Below the pieces are notes generated by a model. The model was not told where the DNA came from. It searched no databases and worked only from the letters and a program-made list of their open reading frames with translations. DNA of 64,000 nucleotides, taken from contig NC_019689.1 of assembly GCF_000317025.1 (NCBI RefSeq), forward strand, positions 3,077,501 through 3,141,500. Reading direction: 5' to 3'. This DNA is from Pleurocapsa sp. PCC 7327. GTDB taxonomy: Bacteria; Cyanobacteriota; Cyanobacteriia; Cyanobacteriales; Microcystaceae. The position numbers and the translations under genes are program-made. Of this stretch, positions 8,518 to 17,850 are shown piece by piece (within the stretch, counting starts at the first letter, position 1; every line of letters begins with the position of its first letter).

Positions 8518-10094
8518 TTGGTTTTTTTAGAGTTAGCTTTTACGTTATATAAATAATACTTTTCGTCGGAAACTAGACTCTTAGTAAAAGAGGCAATTGG
8601 AGACACGATAATATCATCTCGCGATTTCTCCAGATCGTAGTTCAGGATTAAAAGAATCTCAGGATTATTTTCTCTAACAAGTTGGCTGACTTGCTCTAAC
8701 ACTATACTCGGATCTACGTCTTTTCTTTGACTATTAAAAAGAGTGAAGCTACCTAACCTCTGTCTTTCGGGATAATAAATTTTTCGATTGAGATAACCGC
8801 TAATTGGTGCCATATTAACATCTCGACTTCCTACTATAAACATCTGGTCTAAGCTATGGCTTTTAATATAATTTGCTGTTTCGCGACCAGCAGAATAAGG
8901 GACTTGTAAATCTCGACTAAAAGCTACTAATCCTCCAGCTAACTGAGTATATAATACGATCGCGATAAAAATCTTTTTTCGTTTGCGAACGAACTGCATC
9001 CAATTAATTGTTCTTTTCTGGAGATCGAGCGAGATTTTTTTTATCTTTTTAGTCAATAAATTTGACGGGGGATAATAACCGGCTAGCCAAAGCGATGCAA
9101 GCAAGATAATATAATGATGCCCATAATGTCTAGGAACGCCTAAGAATTTTATGTAGTTGAAAAATAAAATTATTAAGGTACTGGTAATATAAAAGAATAA
9201 AATTAAAGGTTTTCTAATCAAAATAGTAGAAACAAAAGCTACGATAAATAAAGTAACAAGAGAAAAACAAAATAATGATAAACGCTGAGAATCTCCAGAA
9301 ATTAAAACAATGATATAACCATTCCAAATTCGCGAGATCGCTTGGGTTAATCGATGCAAATCAAATTGAAGCACCCAGCGATTTAATCCACCCTGTAAAT
9401 TGCTGTCTGCTGGAGGAATAATGGTTAAAAGTGAAACAATTATTCCCCAAACAAATATTAAAATGCTAGCAATGATGTTTGATGCTTGAATAGTAAAATT
9501 GCGATCGCTTTTTTTAATTGTAATATAATCAACTATCAAAGTTAATCCTAAAGCTACTGAGATTAATAGACAGTAAGCATTAGTATTTGCCATTAAAGCC
9601 AAAATAGCAGAAAGAAATATGTAACCTATTTCTTTAGAAGGAAATAAAGCACAAAATAAAAATATAAATAGTACTCCAATTGCATAATTTCTACTAATTA
9701 ATAAGTATTCATAAAAAGGAAAATATCCAAAAGAAAATAAAATTTTCTGAAATTGTGTAAAAGGTGAGTATTTAGCAAAAATATAGATAGTTGTTGTAGC
9801 TATAAGCAAATGGAAAATCTGCATTGCTACAGGATTGTCGGTAAACTGACTAATAATATATAGACAAATATACCAAAGACTGGGATGACCTTCATATTTT
9901 ATATTCTGGAAAAGTTCGACTAGAGAAATACTATCTCTAGTAATCAACCAGACATTTAACTCATCTCGCCACATGGCATGATTTAAAATGCCAACTAAAC
10001 CAAAGAAAAAGAATAATGAAGTTAACCATAAAACAAAAAGATTGTTATTTTTTTTTTCGGCACTATTCTGGGAGATCTGATCGATTAATTGCAT
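8514..10094 (-). CDS. GT-C-like membrane protein, paralogue B
   Basis: A 526-residue protein with many hydrophobic helices. Near the N-terminus it has GILNHAMWRDELNVWLITRD, where the RDE segment in the first loop resembles the acidic motif of GT-C glycosyltransferases; GHPSLWY and SRNYAIG follow. The C-terminal part is soluble. It is clearly a paralogue of the gene at 10191-11765: the motif, the segments YPERQRLGSF/YPESQKFGSF and the overall length all match. Its stop overlaps the start of the DUF2079 gene. Local codon use is more AT-rich than neighbouring housekeeping genes, possibly a sign of transfer. Confidence 0.78.
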   Translation of the reverse strand: MQLIDQISQNSAEKKNNNLFVLWLTSLFFFFGLVGILNHAMWRDELNVWLITRDSISLVELFQNIKYEGHPSLWYICLYIISQFTDNPVAMQIFHLLIATTTIYIFAKYSPFTQFQKILFSFGYFPFYEYLLISRNYAIGVLFIFLFCALFPSKEIGYIFLSAILALMANTNAYCLLISVALGLTLIVDYITIKKSDRNFTIQASNIIASILIFVWGIIVSLLTIIPPADSNLQGGLNRWVLQFDLHRLTQAISRIWNGYIIVLISGDSQRLSLFCFSLVTLFIVAFVSTILIRKPLILFFYITSTLIILFFNYIKFLGVPRHYGHHYIILLASLWLAGYYPPSNLLTKKIKKISLDLQKRTINWMQFVRKRKKIFIAIVLYTQLAGGLVAFSRDLQVPYSAGRETANYIKSHSLDQMFIVGSRDVNMAPISGYLNRKIYYPERQRLGSFTLFNSQRKDVDPSIVLEQVSQLVRENNPEILLILNYDLEKSRDDIIVSPIASFTKSLVSDEKYYLYNVKANSKKTK

Positions 10095-10190
10095 CTTAAA
10101 AATTTCCTTGATGTTATTTTCTTTTTGATGTACGTTTTCATGGCGATTTCATTCTGACTTGATTTCGCCAAGCTACTTGGTACGTTTTTG

Positions 10191-11765
10191 CTATATGTTT
10201 TTGCTGGCAATATATAAATAATATTTTTCATTATGAATAAAAGAATTAGTGAATTTTTTCAATAAAGATAGCTTTAAATCGTTTCTTGAATTCTGAATTT
10301 CATAATTTAAAATTAATAAAATATCTTGTTCTTTTTCTTGAGAAATTGTGCTTACCTGTTCTAAAATTTTATCGATATTTGTCGATTGTCGTTGACTATT
10401 AAACAAAACAAAACTACCAAATTTTTGACTCTCTGGATAGTAAATTTTTCGATTAAGATAAGCACAAATAGGCGAAATGGCAAAATCTTCGCTTCCTATA
10501 ATAAACATTTTCTCTAAATGATGACTTTGAATATAGTTTGCTGTTTTTCGACTAGCAGAATAGGGGATGAATAATTCTCGACTAAAAGCAATTATTCCTG
10601 CTATAAGCTGGACATATAAAATTATTATTATAAAAGTCGTTTTATATCGACTGACAAAATTTATCCAGTTAGCTATTGCACTGTTAATTTTACTAGGTAG
10701 TTTGGTTGACAGATGAATTAATAGCTCCGATGGAGAATGATAACTAGCTAACCATAACGAGACAATCAAAATAATATAAAAATGTCCGTAGTGTCTTGCA
10801 GATCCTAGAAATTTAACATAGGTAAAAGTTAGAATTTCTAGATTAGCAATAAGATAGAAAAGTAGCGTAATAGGTTTTCTAATAAAAATAGTTGTTGCAA
10901 AAGCCAATATACCTAAAGAAAAGAGGGTAAATATCAAGAGATCTAAAGGCTTGGAATCAGCTGGAACTAAAATTAAAATATAACTATTCCAAATCCTCGT
11001 TATTGTCCTAGCCAATTGAACGAGATCGAATTGCAGCATCCATTCAGTTGCTCCTCCTTGTAAATTACTATCTATCGGAGGAATAAGAGTGGCTACTGAG
11101 ATGCTTACACCGATAAAAAATATGAGTAAACTAATAATAATGTTTAACTTGCTCGCCGTAGATTTATAGTTCAGCTTCTCCTTCCAGAAATACTCTAAGG
11201 TTAAGACAATTGTAAGCGCGATTGCAATTAACAAGCAATAAGCATTCGTGTTTGCCATTAAAGCTAGAATTAATGATAATCTTAGATAACTTTTTTGTCT
11301 AGATTCAAAGCAAAAACAAAACAGAAAAATCGTCAATAAACCTATCGCATAATTCCTGCTAATCAATAAATACTCGTAAAAGGGTAAATATCCAAATAAA
11401 AACAAAATTTTTTGAAGATTGGTAAATGGAGAAAACCTAATAAACAAGTAAGCCGCTCCAGTAGCGATAAACAAATGTAAAATTTGCATTGCCACGGGAT
11501 TATGGGTAACTCGATTGAGTAGATCTAGACAGAGATACCAAAGCAGGGGATGTCCTTCATATTTAACATGAGAAAATAGCTCGTAAATCCTATAACTGTC
11601 TCTAGCAATAAGCCAGCCATTTAATTCATCTCGCCACATAGCATGATTGAGAATACCAATCAAGCCAAGCACAAAAAATATAAAGAGTAAAGAAAGCTCT
11701 AAAACCCGATCTTTTTTTTGAAATAAATCAAACAATTCTCGCGTTTTCTGTTGGATTAAGATCAT
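10191..11765 (-). CDS. GT-C-like membrane protein, paralogue A
   Basis: A 524-residue polytopic protein, sister of the next gene downstream. Shared landmarks are GILNHAMWRDELNGWLIARD, YEGHPLLWYLC, LISRNYAIGL and LNRKIYYPESQKFGSF. The first-loop RDEL motif fits a GT-C fold, but no substrate is known. It lies 96 bases upstream of paralogue B on the same strand, so the pair looks like a tandem duplication followed by divergence. The sequence is AT-rich. About 220 bases upstream hold no gene and probably contain the promoter of the minus-strand membrane-protein run. Confidence 0.78.
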   Translation of the reverse strand: MILIQQKTRELFDLFQKKDRVLELSLLFIFFVLGLIGILNHAMWRDELNGWLIARDSYRIYELFSHVKYEGHPLLWYLCLDLLNRVTHNPVAMQILHLFIATGAAYLFIRFSPFTNLQKILFLFGYLPFYEYLLISRNYAIGLLTIFLFCFCFESRQKSYLRLSLILALMANTNAYCLLIAIALTIVLTLEYFWKEKLNYKSTASKLNIIISLLIFFIGVSISVATLIPPIDSNLQGGATEWMLQFDLVQLARTITRIWNSYILILVPADSKPLDLLIFTLFSLGILAFATTIFIRKPITLLFYLIANLEILTFTYVKFLGSARHYGHFYIILIVSLWLASYHSPSELLIHLSTKLPSKINSAIANWINFVSRYKTTFIIIILYVQLIAGIIAFSRELFIPYSASRKTANYIQSHHLEKMFIIGSEDFAISPICAYLNRKIYYPESQKFGSFVLFNSQRQSTNIDKILEQVSTISQEKEQDILLILNYEIQNSRNDLKLSLLKKFTNSFIHNEKYYLYIASKNI

Positions 11766-11982
11766 TACTAATTTTTGCGATTGCTTTTGTTAGTATTGTG
11801 AGCGTTAGCAGGTATTAACTCATTGTAGACTGCCTGAATGCTCATGATTGTTCCTTAATGACAAATGCGTTCGATTAACAGACTGTTACCTCCTGCGACT
11901 AGAAAAAGATTTTCGAGAATGTCAAATAATCATTAACAAATGACATAATTGATAACGAAAGTTTACAGGGAGGACAAGACGA

Positions 11983-13329
11983 TTGACTACTCGCGTTATT
12001 ATCGTGCGTCACGGACAAAGTAGCTACAACGCCCAGAAAAAAATTCAAGGTCGTTGCGACGAGTCAGTCTTGACAGAGAAAGGGCGCGTCGATGCCGAGA
12101 CAGTTGGTACTGCCCTTAGTAAACTAAACGTTGATGCCTTTTACTCTAGTCCTTTGCAACGGGCAAAATCAACAGCCCAAATTATTCAAAGCTGTTTAGA
12201 GAATCCTCCCACCCTACAAGCGACGGATAAGTTAATGGAAATCGATTTGCCGCTTTGGGAAAACTTGCTCAAATCCGAGGTAGAAAAAAGATTCCCAGAA
12301 GACTATCGTTGCTGGAAAGAACGCCCTCACGAATTCAAAATGCTGCTGTCTACCCCTGAAGGACAGCGGGAACACTTTCCCGTTCTCTCTCTCTACGAAC
12401 AGGCGCAGCAATTTTGGCAAGAAATCCTTCCCCAACATCAAGGAAAAACGATTGTAATCGTGGCGCACAATGGCATCAATCGCTGCTTAATTATGAGTGC
12501 CCTTGGCATTCCCCCCTCTCGCTACCATTCCATCCAGCAGTCCAACTGCTGCATCAACGTATTGAACTTTAGCGGGGATTGGGGCGAACCCGTCCAGTTA
12601 GAATCGTTGAATCAAATTTCTCACTTAGGCAAACCCCTTCCTTCACCCCGCAATCCCCATAAAGGACCTCGTTTCTTATTGATTCGTCACGGGGAAACTC
12701 AGTGGAATCGCGAGTCGCGCTTTCAGGGGATTCGCGATATTCCCCTCAACGACAGAGGAAGGGAACAAGCGCAGAGGGCGGCAGAGTTCCTTAAGGATGT
12801 GGCAATTGACTTCGCACTCAGCAGTCCGATGTTGCGCCCCAAAGAAACCGCAGAAATTATACTTCAGAATCATCCCAACGTCAGTTTAGACCTTCAGGAA
12901 CGATTGACGGAAATTTGTCACGGACTTTGGGAAGGGAAACTAGAAACAGAGATCGAAAGCGAATTTCCTGGGTTGCTGCGCCAGTGGAAAGAAGCCCCAG
13001 AAACCGTACAAATGCCAGAAGGAGAGAATTTACAACAGGTTTGGGATCGCGCGATCGCCAACTGGAACGATCTAGTAAAATACTATGCAAATTCGCCAGA
13101 ACCAAGAACGGGTATTGTAGTCGCCCACGATGCCATTAACAAAGTCATCCTCTGCTATCTCCTCGGTTTGCAACCTGCTAATTTCTGGAATATCAAACAG
13201 GGCAATGGTGGCGTTAGCGTCATTGACTATCCCGACGGGGCAGAGGGAATGCCAGTCTTACAGGCGATTAATATTACTACTCATTTAGGTTCTGGAATTT
13301 TAGATAAGACGGCAGCAGGGGCATTGTAA
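11983..13329 (+). CDS. Histidine phosphatase (PGM-like), two tandem domains
   Basis: A 448-residue protein with two complete histidine-phosphatase domains. Each has the RHG catalytic motif, VRHGQSSYN near residue 8 and IRHGETQWN near 230, and a second conserved histidine in VAHNGIN and VAHDAIN. Members dephosphorylate small metabolites such as phosphoserine, alpha-ribazole phosphate or sugar phosphates through a phosphohistidine. I use a TTG start at 11983, as GGGAGG lies about 9 bases upstream and no ATG fits. The stop abuts the stop of the convergent dehydrogenase with no spacer. The substrate is not predictable from sequence. Confidence 0.88.
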   Translation: MTTRVIIVRHGQSSYNAQKKIQGRCDESVLTEKGRVDAETVGTALSKLNVDAFYSSPLQRAKSTAQIIQSCLENPPTLQATDKLMEIDLPLWENLLKSEVEKRFPEDYRCWKERPHEFKMLLSTPEGQREHFPVLSLYEQAQQFWQEILPQHQGKTIVIVAHNGINRCLIMSALGIPPSRYHSIQQSNCCINVLNFSGDWGEPVQLESLNQISHLGKPLPSPRNPHKGPRFLLIRHGETQWNRESRFQGIRDIPLNDRGREQAQRAAEFLKDVAIDFALSSPMLRPKETAEIILQNHPNVSLDLQERLTEICHGLWEGKLETEIESEFPGLLRQWKEAPETVQMPEGENLQQVWDRAIANWNDLVKYYANSPEPRTGIVVAHDAINKVILCYLLGLQPANFWNIKQGNGGVSVIDYPDGAEGMPVLQAINITTHLGSGILDKTAAGAL

Positions 13330-14331
13330 TCAGTTGTCAGTAATCGATGATTGTCGGTAAACTTCAGGATTGACGCAATGGGGTAAACGCTCCCCCATTA
13401 ATCCAGCCACTAAATTTTGCGCTGCCATTAATGCCATTTGCGATCGCGTCTTGTAGGAAGCACTGCCGATGTGAGGCACGATGATGAGATTGGGCAAAGT
13501 CAATAAAGGACTGTCGAGGGGGATGGGTTCGGGTTCGGTAACATCTAAAGCAGCCCCAGCGATTCGACCCGTCTTAAGAGCATCATACAGCGCTTCTGGA
13601 CTAACGATCGCGCCTCGCGCCGTATTGATGAGAATGGCTGACGGTTTCATCCGCTCGAACTGCGGGCGATCGAACAAATGAAAGGTATCATTAGATAAAA
13701 TCGTATGAATGGTCACAAAATCCGACTCTTGTAGCAATTGCTCGAAAGAAGCATATTCAACGCCTAGCAATCGCTCTAATTCTGCCTCACGCCGATGCCG
13801 ACTGTAGTAGAGAATCCGCATCTCAAATCCCTTGGCGCGGCGCGCAACCGCTTGTCCGATGCGTCCAAAACCGACAATCCCTAAAGTTGCTCCCGTTACA
13901 TCCGCTCCCAACAATACCATCGGTTCCCAAGTCTGCCAATGTCCCTCGCGCAGAAATTTTTCGGCTTCAACAATTCTTCGTGCTGCTGCCATGAGTAACG
14001 CCCAAGTTAAGTCAGCCGTTGCATCCGTCAGAACTCCGGGCGTATTGCCGACAGGAATGCCTCTCGCTGTCGCCGCAGCTATATCGATATTGTCATAACC
14101 GACTGCCATCTGACTAATGACTTTTAGGGATCCGCCTGCTTCTATTAAATCTTTATCGACGCGATCGGTTAGCAGGCAGAGTAACCCATCGATATCCCGA
14201 ATTTTTTCCCTGATTATCTCGTAGGGAGGCGGTTGGCGTTCCGTCCAGATTTCCATTGAGGCGCGATCGCGCAGATATTCTAATCCAGCATCGGGAATAC
14301 GGCGCGTGACGAAGATTTTGGGCAAAGACAT
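13330..14331 (-). CDS. 2-hydroxyacid dehydrogenase (glyoxylate/hydroxypyruvate reductase type)
   Basis: A 333-residue NAD(P)-dependent D-2-hydroxyacid dehydrogenase. The Rossmann motif is GATLGIVGFGRIGQAVA (about 150-166). The catalytic Arg lies in NTARGAIV, Glu in DVTEPEPI and His in VPHIGSA. The segment GYDNIDIAAATARGIPVGNTPGVLTDATADLTW is typical of glyoxylate reductase and D-glycerate dehydrogenase, so a role in photorespiratory glycolate/glycerate metabolism is likely. Exact specificity (glyoxylate, hydroxypyruvate or a bulkier acid) is uncertain. Confidence 0.9.
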   Translation of the reverse strand: MSLPKIFVTRRIPDAGLEYLRDRASMEIWTERQPPPYEIIREKIRDIDGLLCLLTDRVDKDLIEAGGSLKVISQMAVGYDNIDIAAATARGIPVGNTPGVLTDATADLTWALLMAAARRIVEAEKFLREGHWQTWEPMVLLGADVTGATLGIVGFGRIGQAVARRAKGFEMRILYYSRHRREAELERLLGVEYASFEQLLQESDFVTIHTILSNDTFHLFDRPQFERMKPSAILINTARGAIVSPEALYDALKTGRIAGAALDVTEPEPIPLDSPLLTLPNLIIVPHIGSASYKTRSQMALMAAQNLVAGLMGERLPHCVNPEVYRQSSITDN

Positions 14332-14425
14332 GGGTAAAGTCAGAAGTTGTAGATATTTTGATGGAGTGGCTCTTTGAAATAGATTCGGTCGATCGAGTAT
14401 TCTACCTTTTAGCGATCGCGTATTT

Positions 14426-14495
14426 AATGGACTGAAACACTTGTCTAGTCGTCTTTAGACGACTTGAAATATGAGGCAGCGATTTCAATCGCTGA
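14426..14495 (+). repeat. Dispersed palindromic repeat, copy 1
   Basis: An intergenic unit of about 70 bases starting AATGGACT. It contains the near-perfect palindrome AGTCGTCTTTAGACGACT and ends in GAGGCAGCGATTTCAATCGC, itself a short palindrome. A related copy lies inverted at 17332-17392. It resembles the short interspersed palindromic repeats common in cyanobacterial spacers. No coding capacity. Confidence 0.6.
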
Positions 14496-14564
14496 CGTAT
14501 TATTGACTTTAGCATCTTAGACAGAATTGAGAGCGATCGCTCCCATCCCAACCTTGCTTGAAGT

Positions 14565-15749
14565 TTACCCTACTATTAACACTAATCCCTTGAGATACAA
14601 TCCTTCTGGATGATAAATACTGACTGGATGGTCGGGGGGTTGGGCGAGGTGGTGCAGTACGCGAATTGGCTTGCCTAACTCGATCGCGGCGGCAGTGACA
14701 GCACCTTTAAAATGGTCTAGTCCGACGACTTGCGAGCAAGAAAATGTCAATAAAATTCCCTGCGATCGCAATTTTTCCAAAGCTAATTTATTCAACCGTT
14801 TATATGCCATAACCGCTTGATGGCGCACCGAGAGATTTTTGGCAAAAGCTGGCGGATCGAGTACGATAACATCGTATTCCCCGTCGCACTTTTTGAGAAA
14901 ATCAAAGACATCTACAGCCGAAGTTTCGTGAGGAATTTGACCTGGATTGTTTAACGATACGTTACGAGCTGCCCATGCGATCGCTTTTGCCGAACTATCG
15001 ACCGAACAAACAAAACTCGCGCCTGCTTTCACTGCATAGGCAGAAAATCCGCCAGAATAGCAAAATGTATTCAAAACTCGCTTGCCTGCGACGTATTTAG
15101 CTAGCAGCGATCGATTCTCTCGCTGATCGATGAAAAAGCCCGTTTTTTGCCCTTCTTCCCAATCTACATAGAAGCGATGACCGTATTCTATCACTTCGCC
15201 ATCTTCTCTTGCTCCCAGTAAATATTGGTTTTCTGCCCTTACTTGAGCTTTGGGAAGAACGGAAGCACTTTTATCGTAGACTGCTCTTAAGTCTTGACCG
15301 TAAACTTTTTGCAAGCATTCAACGATGAGCGATCGCTGCTCGTACATGCCAATAGAATAAGCTTGTAGCACGGCAGTCCCGTTATACCAGTCAACAATTA
15401 ATCCCGGCAATCCATCTCCTTCTGCGTTAATTAATCGATAGCAAGTTGTTTGTTTGCTAGCAGCTAAGCCGATTTCTTTTCTCATCCAATAAGCATTCTG
15501 AAATTTTTCCAGAAACAATCGATCGATGTCCGATACTTTCTCGAAAGAGAAAATTTTTACGGCAATATTTCCGGGACTGTAGTGTCCGGTTGCTAGATAC
15601 TCACCACTGTCGCTGTATACGTCTACAATTTCACCCTCTCTCAACCCAGTATCTTTCTTTTTGATGGCACCGGAAAAAATCCAAGGGTGAAATCGCTTAA
15701 CGGCATCTGCTTTGCTATCGTGCAAAACGATTCGTGAAAAGTTTGGCAT
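14565..15749 (-). CDS. Class I SAM-dependent rRNA methyltransferase, RlmI-like
   Basis: A 394-residue protein with an N-terminal PUA-like domain (HPWIFSGAIKK..., EIVDVYSDSGEYLATGHYSP), a central EEHD-like linker and a C-terminal Rossmann methyltransferase domain. The SAM-binding motif is VLNTFCYSGGFSAYAVKAGA and the target-base motif is DPPAFAK, followed by a conserved Cys in SCSQ. RlmI methylates C5 of cytosine 1962 in 23S rRNA; the exact base here is inferred from the family. Monocistronic on the minus strand. Confidence 0.9.
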   Translation of the reverse strand: MPNFSRIVLHDSKADAVKRFHPWIFSGAIKKKDTGLREGEIVDVYSDSGEYLATGHYSPGNIAVKIFSFEKVSDIDRLFLEKFQNAYWMRKEIGLAASKQTTCYRLINAEGDGLPGLIVDWYNGTAVLQAYSIGMYEQRSLIVECLQKVYGQDLRAVYDKSASVLPKAQVRAENQYLLGAREDGEVIEYGHRFYVDWEEGQKTGFFIDQRENRSLLAKYVAGKRVLNTFCYSGGFSAYAVKAGASFVCSVDSSAKAIAWAARNVSLNNPGQIPHETSAVDVFDFLKKCDGEYDVIVLDPPAFAKNLSVRHQAVMAYKRLNKLALEKLRSQGILLTFSCSQVVGLDHFKGAVTAAAIELGKPIRVLHHLAQPPDHPVSIYHPEGLYLKGLVLIVG

Positions 15750-15962
15750 TGGTCAGTGAAATTTTCAGCCTTTTCTCAATATAGTCTTTCTTGCGTATAA
15801 GTCTTAAATTGCAGGCATTCTGGTTCCGCTTATCAATCAATTAGGGCTTGTTATAAGAGCAAGTTTACTTCGCGTACAATAAACTTATTTAGGCAAAACT
15901 AAGCAGAAAACAATGGCAATAGATTTCGTCCCTCTTCTAGCAATGCCTAATTTCAAATTCTT

Positions 15963-17333
15963 ATGCAACGTCGCACTTTTCTTAAATACACCAGTCTAGG
16001 AGTCGCTAGTGCAATCGTTACTGCTTGTAGCGATCGCGGTTCTAATAATGAACCAATCAAGATCGAACAACCGCGCCCCAGCAACTTTGACAAACTAGAG
16101 AAAACCTCTCTCACCCTTGGCTACGTTCCAATAACTGATGCTGCCCCTCTCATCGTTGCCCAGGAGAAGGGTTTTTTTTCGCGCTATGGGCTAACGGTTA
16201 CCTTAAGCAAGCAAGCGAGTTGGGAAGATCTCGAAAAGGGATTGCTCGAATGGCGCTTTGATGCGGCGCAAGCGTTGTACGGGATGCCGATGCTGGCTCA
16301 ACTGGGGGCAAAAGCTGCCTCAATGGTAGCTCTAATGACGCTTAATCTCAATGGAGGCGCGATCGCTCTTTCGCAGAAAGCTTGGAAAGCTGACATTCGT
16401 CCTTCTATCGATTACGTCAACTTTCAGGAATTTTCCGACAGCTTTATCAAATATATTCGAGGCTTTCAGAAACCTCCTAACTTCGCCATAGAATCGGCTG
16501 CTTCGATAGAAAACTATCTCTATCGCTACTGGTTAGCCGCCATGGGGATCGCTCCCGAAAAAGAAGTAAAATTTACTGAAATTTCTCCCTCGCAAGCGAT
16601 CTTTAAGCTACAGGCAGGCAGTATTGATGGTTCCTGCATCGGCGAACCTTGGAATCAGGATGCAGTTTTGAAGAAAGCGGCATTCGTGACTTATGCGAGT
16701 CGAGATATCTGGAAGGGACACCCAGGAAAAGTTTTAGCTGCTATGCAAGGTTGGGTAGATAAGAATCCGACCACGGCAAAAGCTTTAGTTGCCGCACTTA
16801 TAGAAGCTTGTCAGTTTTGCGATCGCCCGGAAAATCATGCAGATGTCGCCCTACTCCTAGCACAGAGTCAATATCTCAACGCCGACATCAAAGCAATCGA
16901 GCCATCTCTAGGAGGCAAATACAACTATTCTCAATTAGAAGACAAAGAAGGCGTTGCCTCGATTCCCGATTTTACTGTCTTTCACTACCGGCCAACGGAT
17001 TATCTCAAACAATCCGATTGTACTAACTATCCCTGGCGTTCTCATGCAGTTTGGTTGCTGACTCAAATGATTCGCTGGAATCAGATCGATCGCCGAGAAT
17101 ATCCTCAAAACGCCGATGAAATCCTCAACAAAATCTACCCCACAGAAATTTATGAAGAGGTTGCCAAGGCACTCAACATCCTACTTCCGACTGACAAAAT
17201 GAAAAAAGAACCCGCTACAGCATTTATCGACGGACGAGAGTTCGATCCGAGTCAACCCGTGGCTTATCTCAATCAATTTGTGTTGCGGGCAGGGCGATCT
17301 AAAATCTTTGCACTCAGAACCGACAGGGATTAA
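15963..17333 (+). CDS. NrtA/CmpA-like ABC substrate-binding lipoprotein
   Basis: A 456-residue protein. The N-terminus MQRRTFLKYTSLGVASAIVTACSDR combines a twin-arginine-like start with a lipobox-like TAC, suggesting export and lipid anchoring. The body (LTLGYVPITDAAPLIVAQEKGFF...) is the NrtA/CmpA/SsuA-type periplasmic binding fold, with family features such as GAKAASMVALMTLNLNGGAIALS and IGEPWNQ. Usual ligands are nitrate, nitrite, bicarbonate or sulfonates. No permease or ATPase gene is adjacent, so it may be a sensor, may feed a distant transporter, or may be a remnant of an operon. Confidence 0.85.
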   Translation: MQRRTFLKYTSLGVASAIVTACSDRGSNNEPIKIEQPRPSNFDKLEKTSLTLGYVPITDAAPLIVAQEKGFFSRYGLTVTLSKQASWEDLEKGLLEWRFDAAQALYGMPMLAQLGAKAASMVALMTLNLNGGAIALSQKAWKADIRPSIDYVNFQEFSDSFIKYIRGFQKPPNFAIESAASIENYLYRYWLAAMGIAPEKEVKFTEISPSQAIFKLQAGSIDGSCIGEPWNQDAVLKKAAFVTYASRDIWKGHPGKVLAAMQGWVDKNPTTAKALVAALIEACQFCDRPENHADVALLLAQSQYLNADIKAIEPSLGGKYNYSQLEDKEGVASIPDFTVFHYRPTDYLKQSDCTNYPWRSHAVWLLTQMIRWNQIDRREYPQNADEILNKIYPTEIYEEVAKALNILLPTDKMKKEPATAFIDGREFDPSQPVAYLNQFVLRAGRSKIFALRTDRD

Positions 17334-17392
17334 AATCGCTGCCTCAGATGTAAAGTCCTCTTTAGACGACTGGATAAGTGTCCGAGTCCATT
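17332..17392 (-). repeat. Dispersed palindromic repeat, copy 2 (inverted)
   Basis: Inverse complement of the unit at 14426-14495 with scattered mismatches. Shared blocks are AATGGACT, AGTCGTCT and TGAGGCAGCGATTT. It starts within the stop codon of the preceding gene. Confidence 0.6.
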
Positions 17393-17425
17393 TGATGTGA
17401 TACAGACGCTAATTATTTAATTTTT

Positions 17426-17665
17426 TTGGTTGTGCTTGGGCATATCCTTCGCGGTTTAGTCAGCAGTTCTCTCTTGCAACCGTCTAGTGCGAGCGCGTTT
17501 GTCGATTTAGGGATATATGCTTTTCACATACCACTGTTCTTTTTTATTTAGGAGTTGTTCGTCGAGCGATCGCTATCAAAACCTCTCAAGAATTTTGCTA
17601 TCGATAAGCTATACGTCATCACTTATCCCTATTTTCTGCGATCGGCGTTACAAATACTACTTTAG
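17426..17665 (+). pseudogene. Acyltransferase-3 family fragment
   Basis: One continuous frame reads LVVLGHILRGLVSS..., AFVDLGIYAFHIPLFFFI, then a TAG, then ELFVERSLSKPLKNFAIDKLYVITYPYFL. This matches the N-terminal part of membrane acyltransferases of the OafA/acyltransferase-3 type, which read VLGHI-L-RGL, IYAFHMPLFFFLSGLF and TIAYPYFLW. The in-frame stop falls where SG would normally be. Both ends of the protein are missing, so this is a dead fragment. It abuts an ISL3-type transposase remnant on the other strand. Confidence 0.6.
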
Positions 17666-17805
17666 GTAATGGAAACGGTCAAAGACGATCTGGGCATTGG
17701 GAAATCCTCCCCACATATCTACACTTACTTCTTCCTCCTGCTCTCGCACTGTCAGAGGCTGCTGTTTGAGCGCCGCGATGAGATCTGCCTGTTGATGACT
17801 ATCGA
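17657..17805 (-). pseudogene. ISL3-family transposase remnant
   Basis: The minus-strand frame reads ADLIAALKQQPLTVREQ, then EEEVSVDMWGGFPNAQ, then IVFDRFHYLK and a stop. VSVDMWGGF and the FPNAQIVFDRFH segment are signatures around the catalytic Asp residues of ISL3 transposases; the residues normally between them are missing, so there is an internal deletion. No inverted repeats are recognisable. Confidence 0.6.
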
Positions 17806-17850
17806 TTGTTTATAGTTTTTGTAACGGAACCCAAAAAGGTGCCGTTTGAA

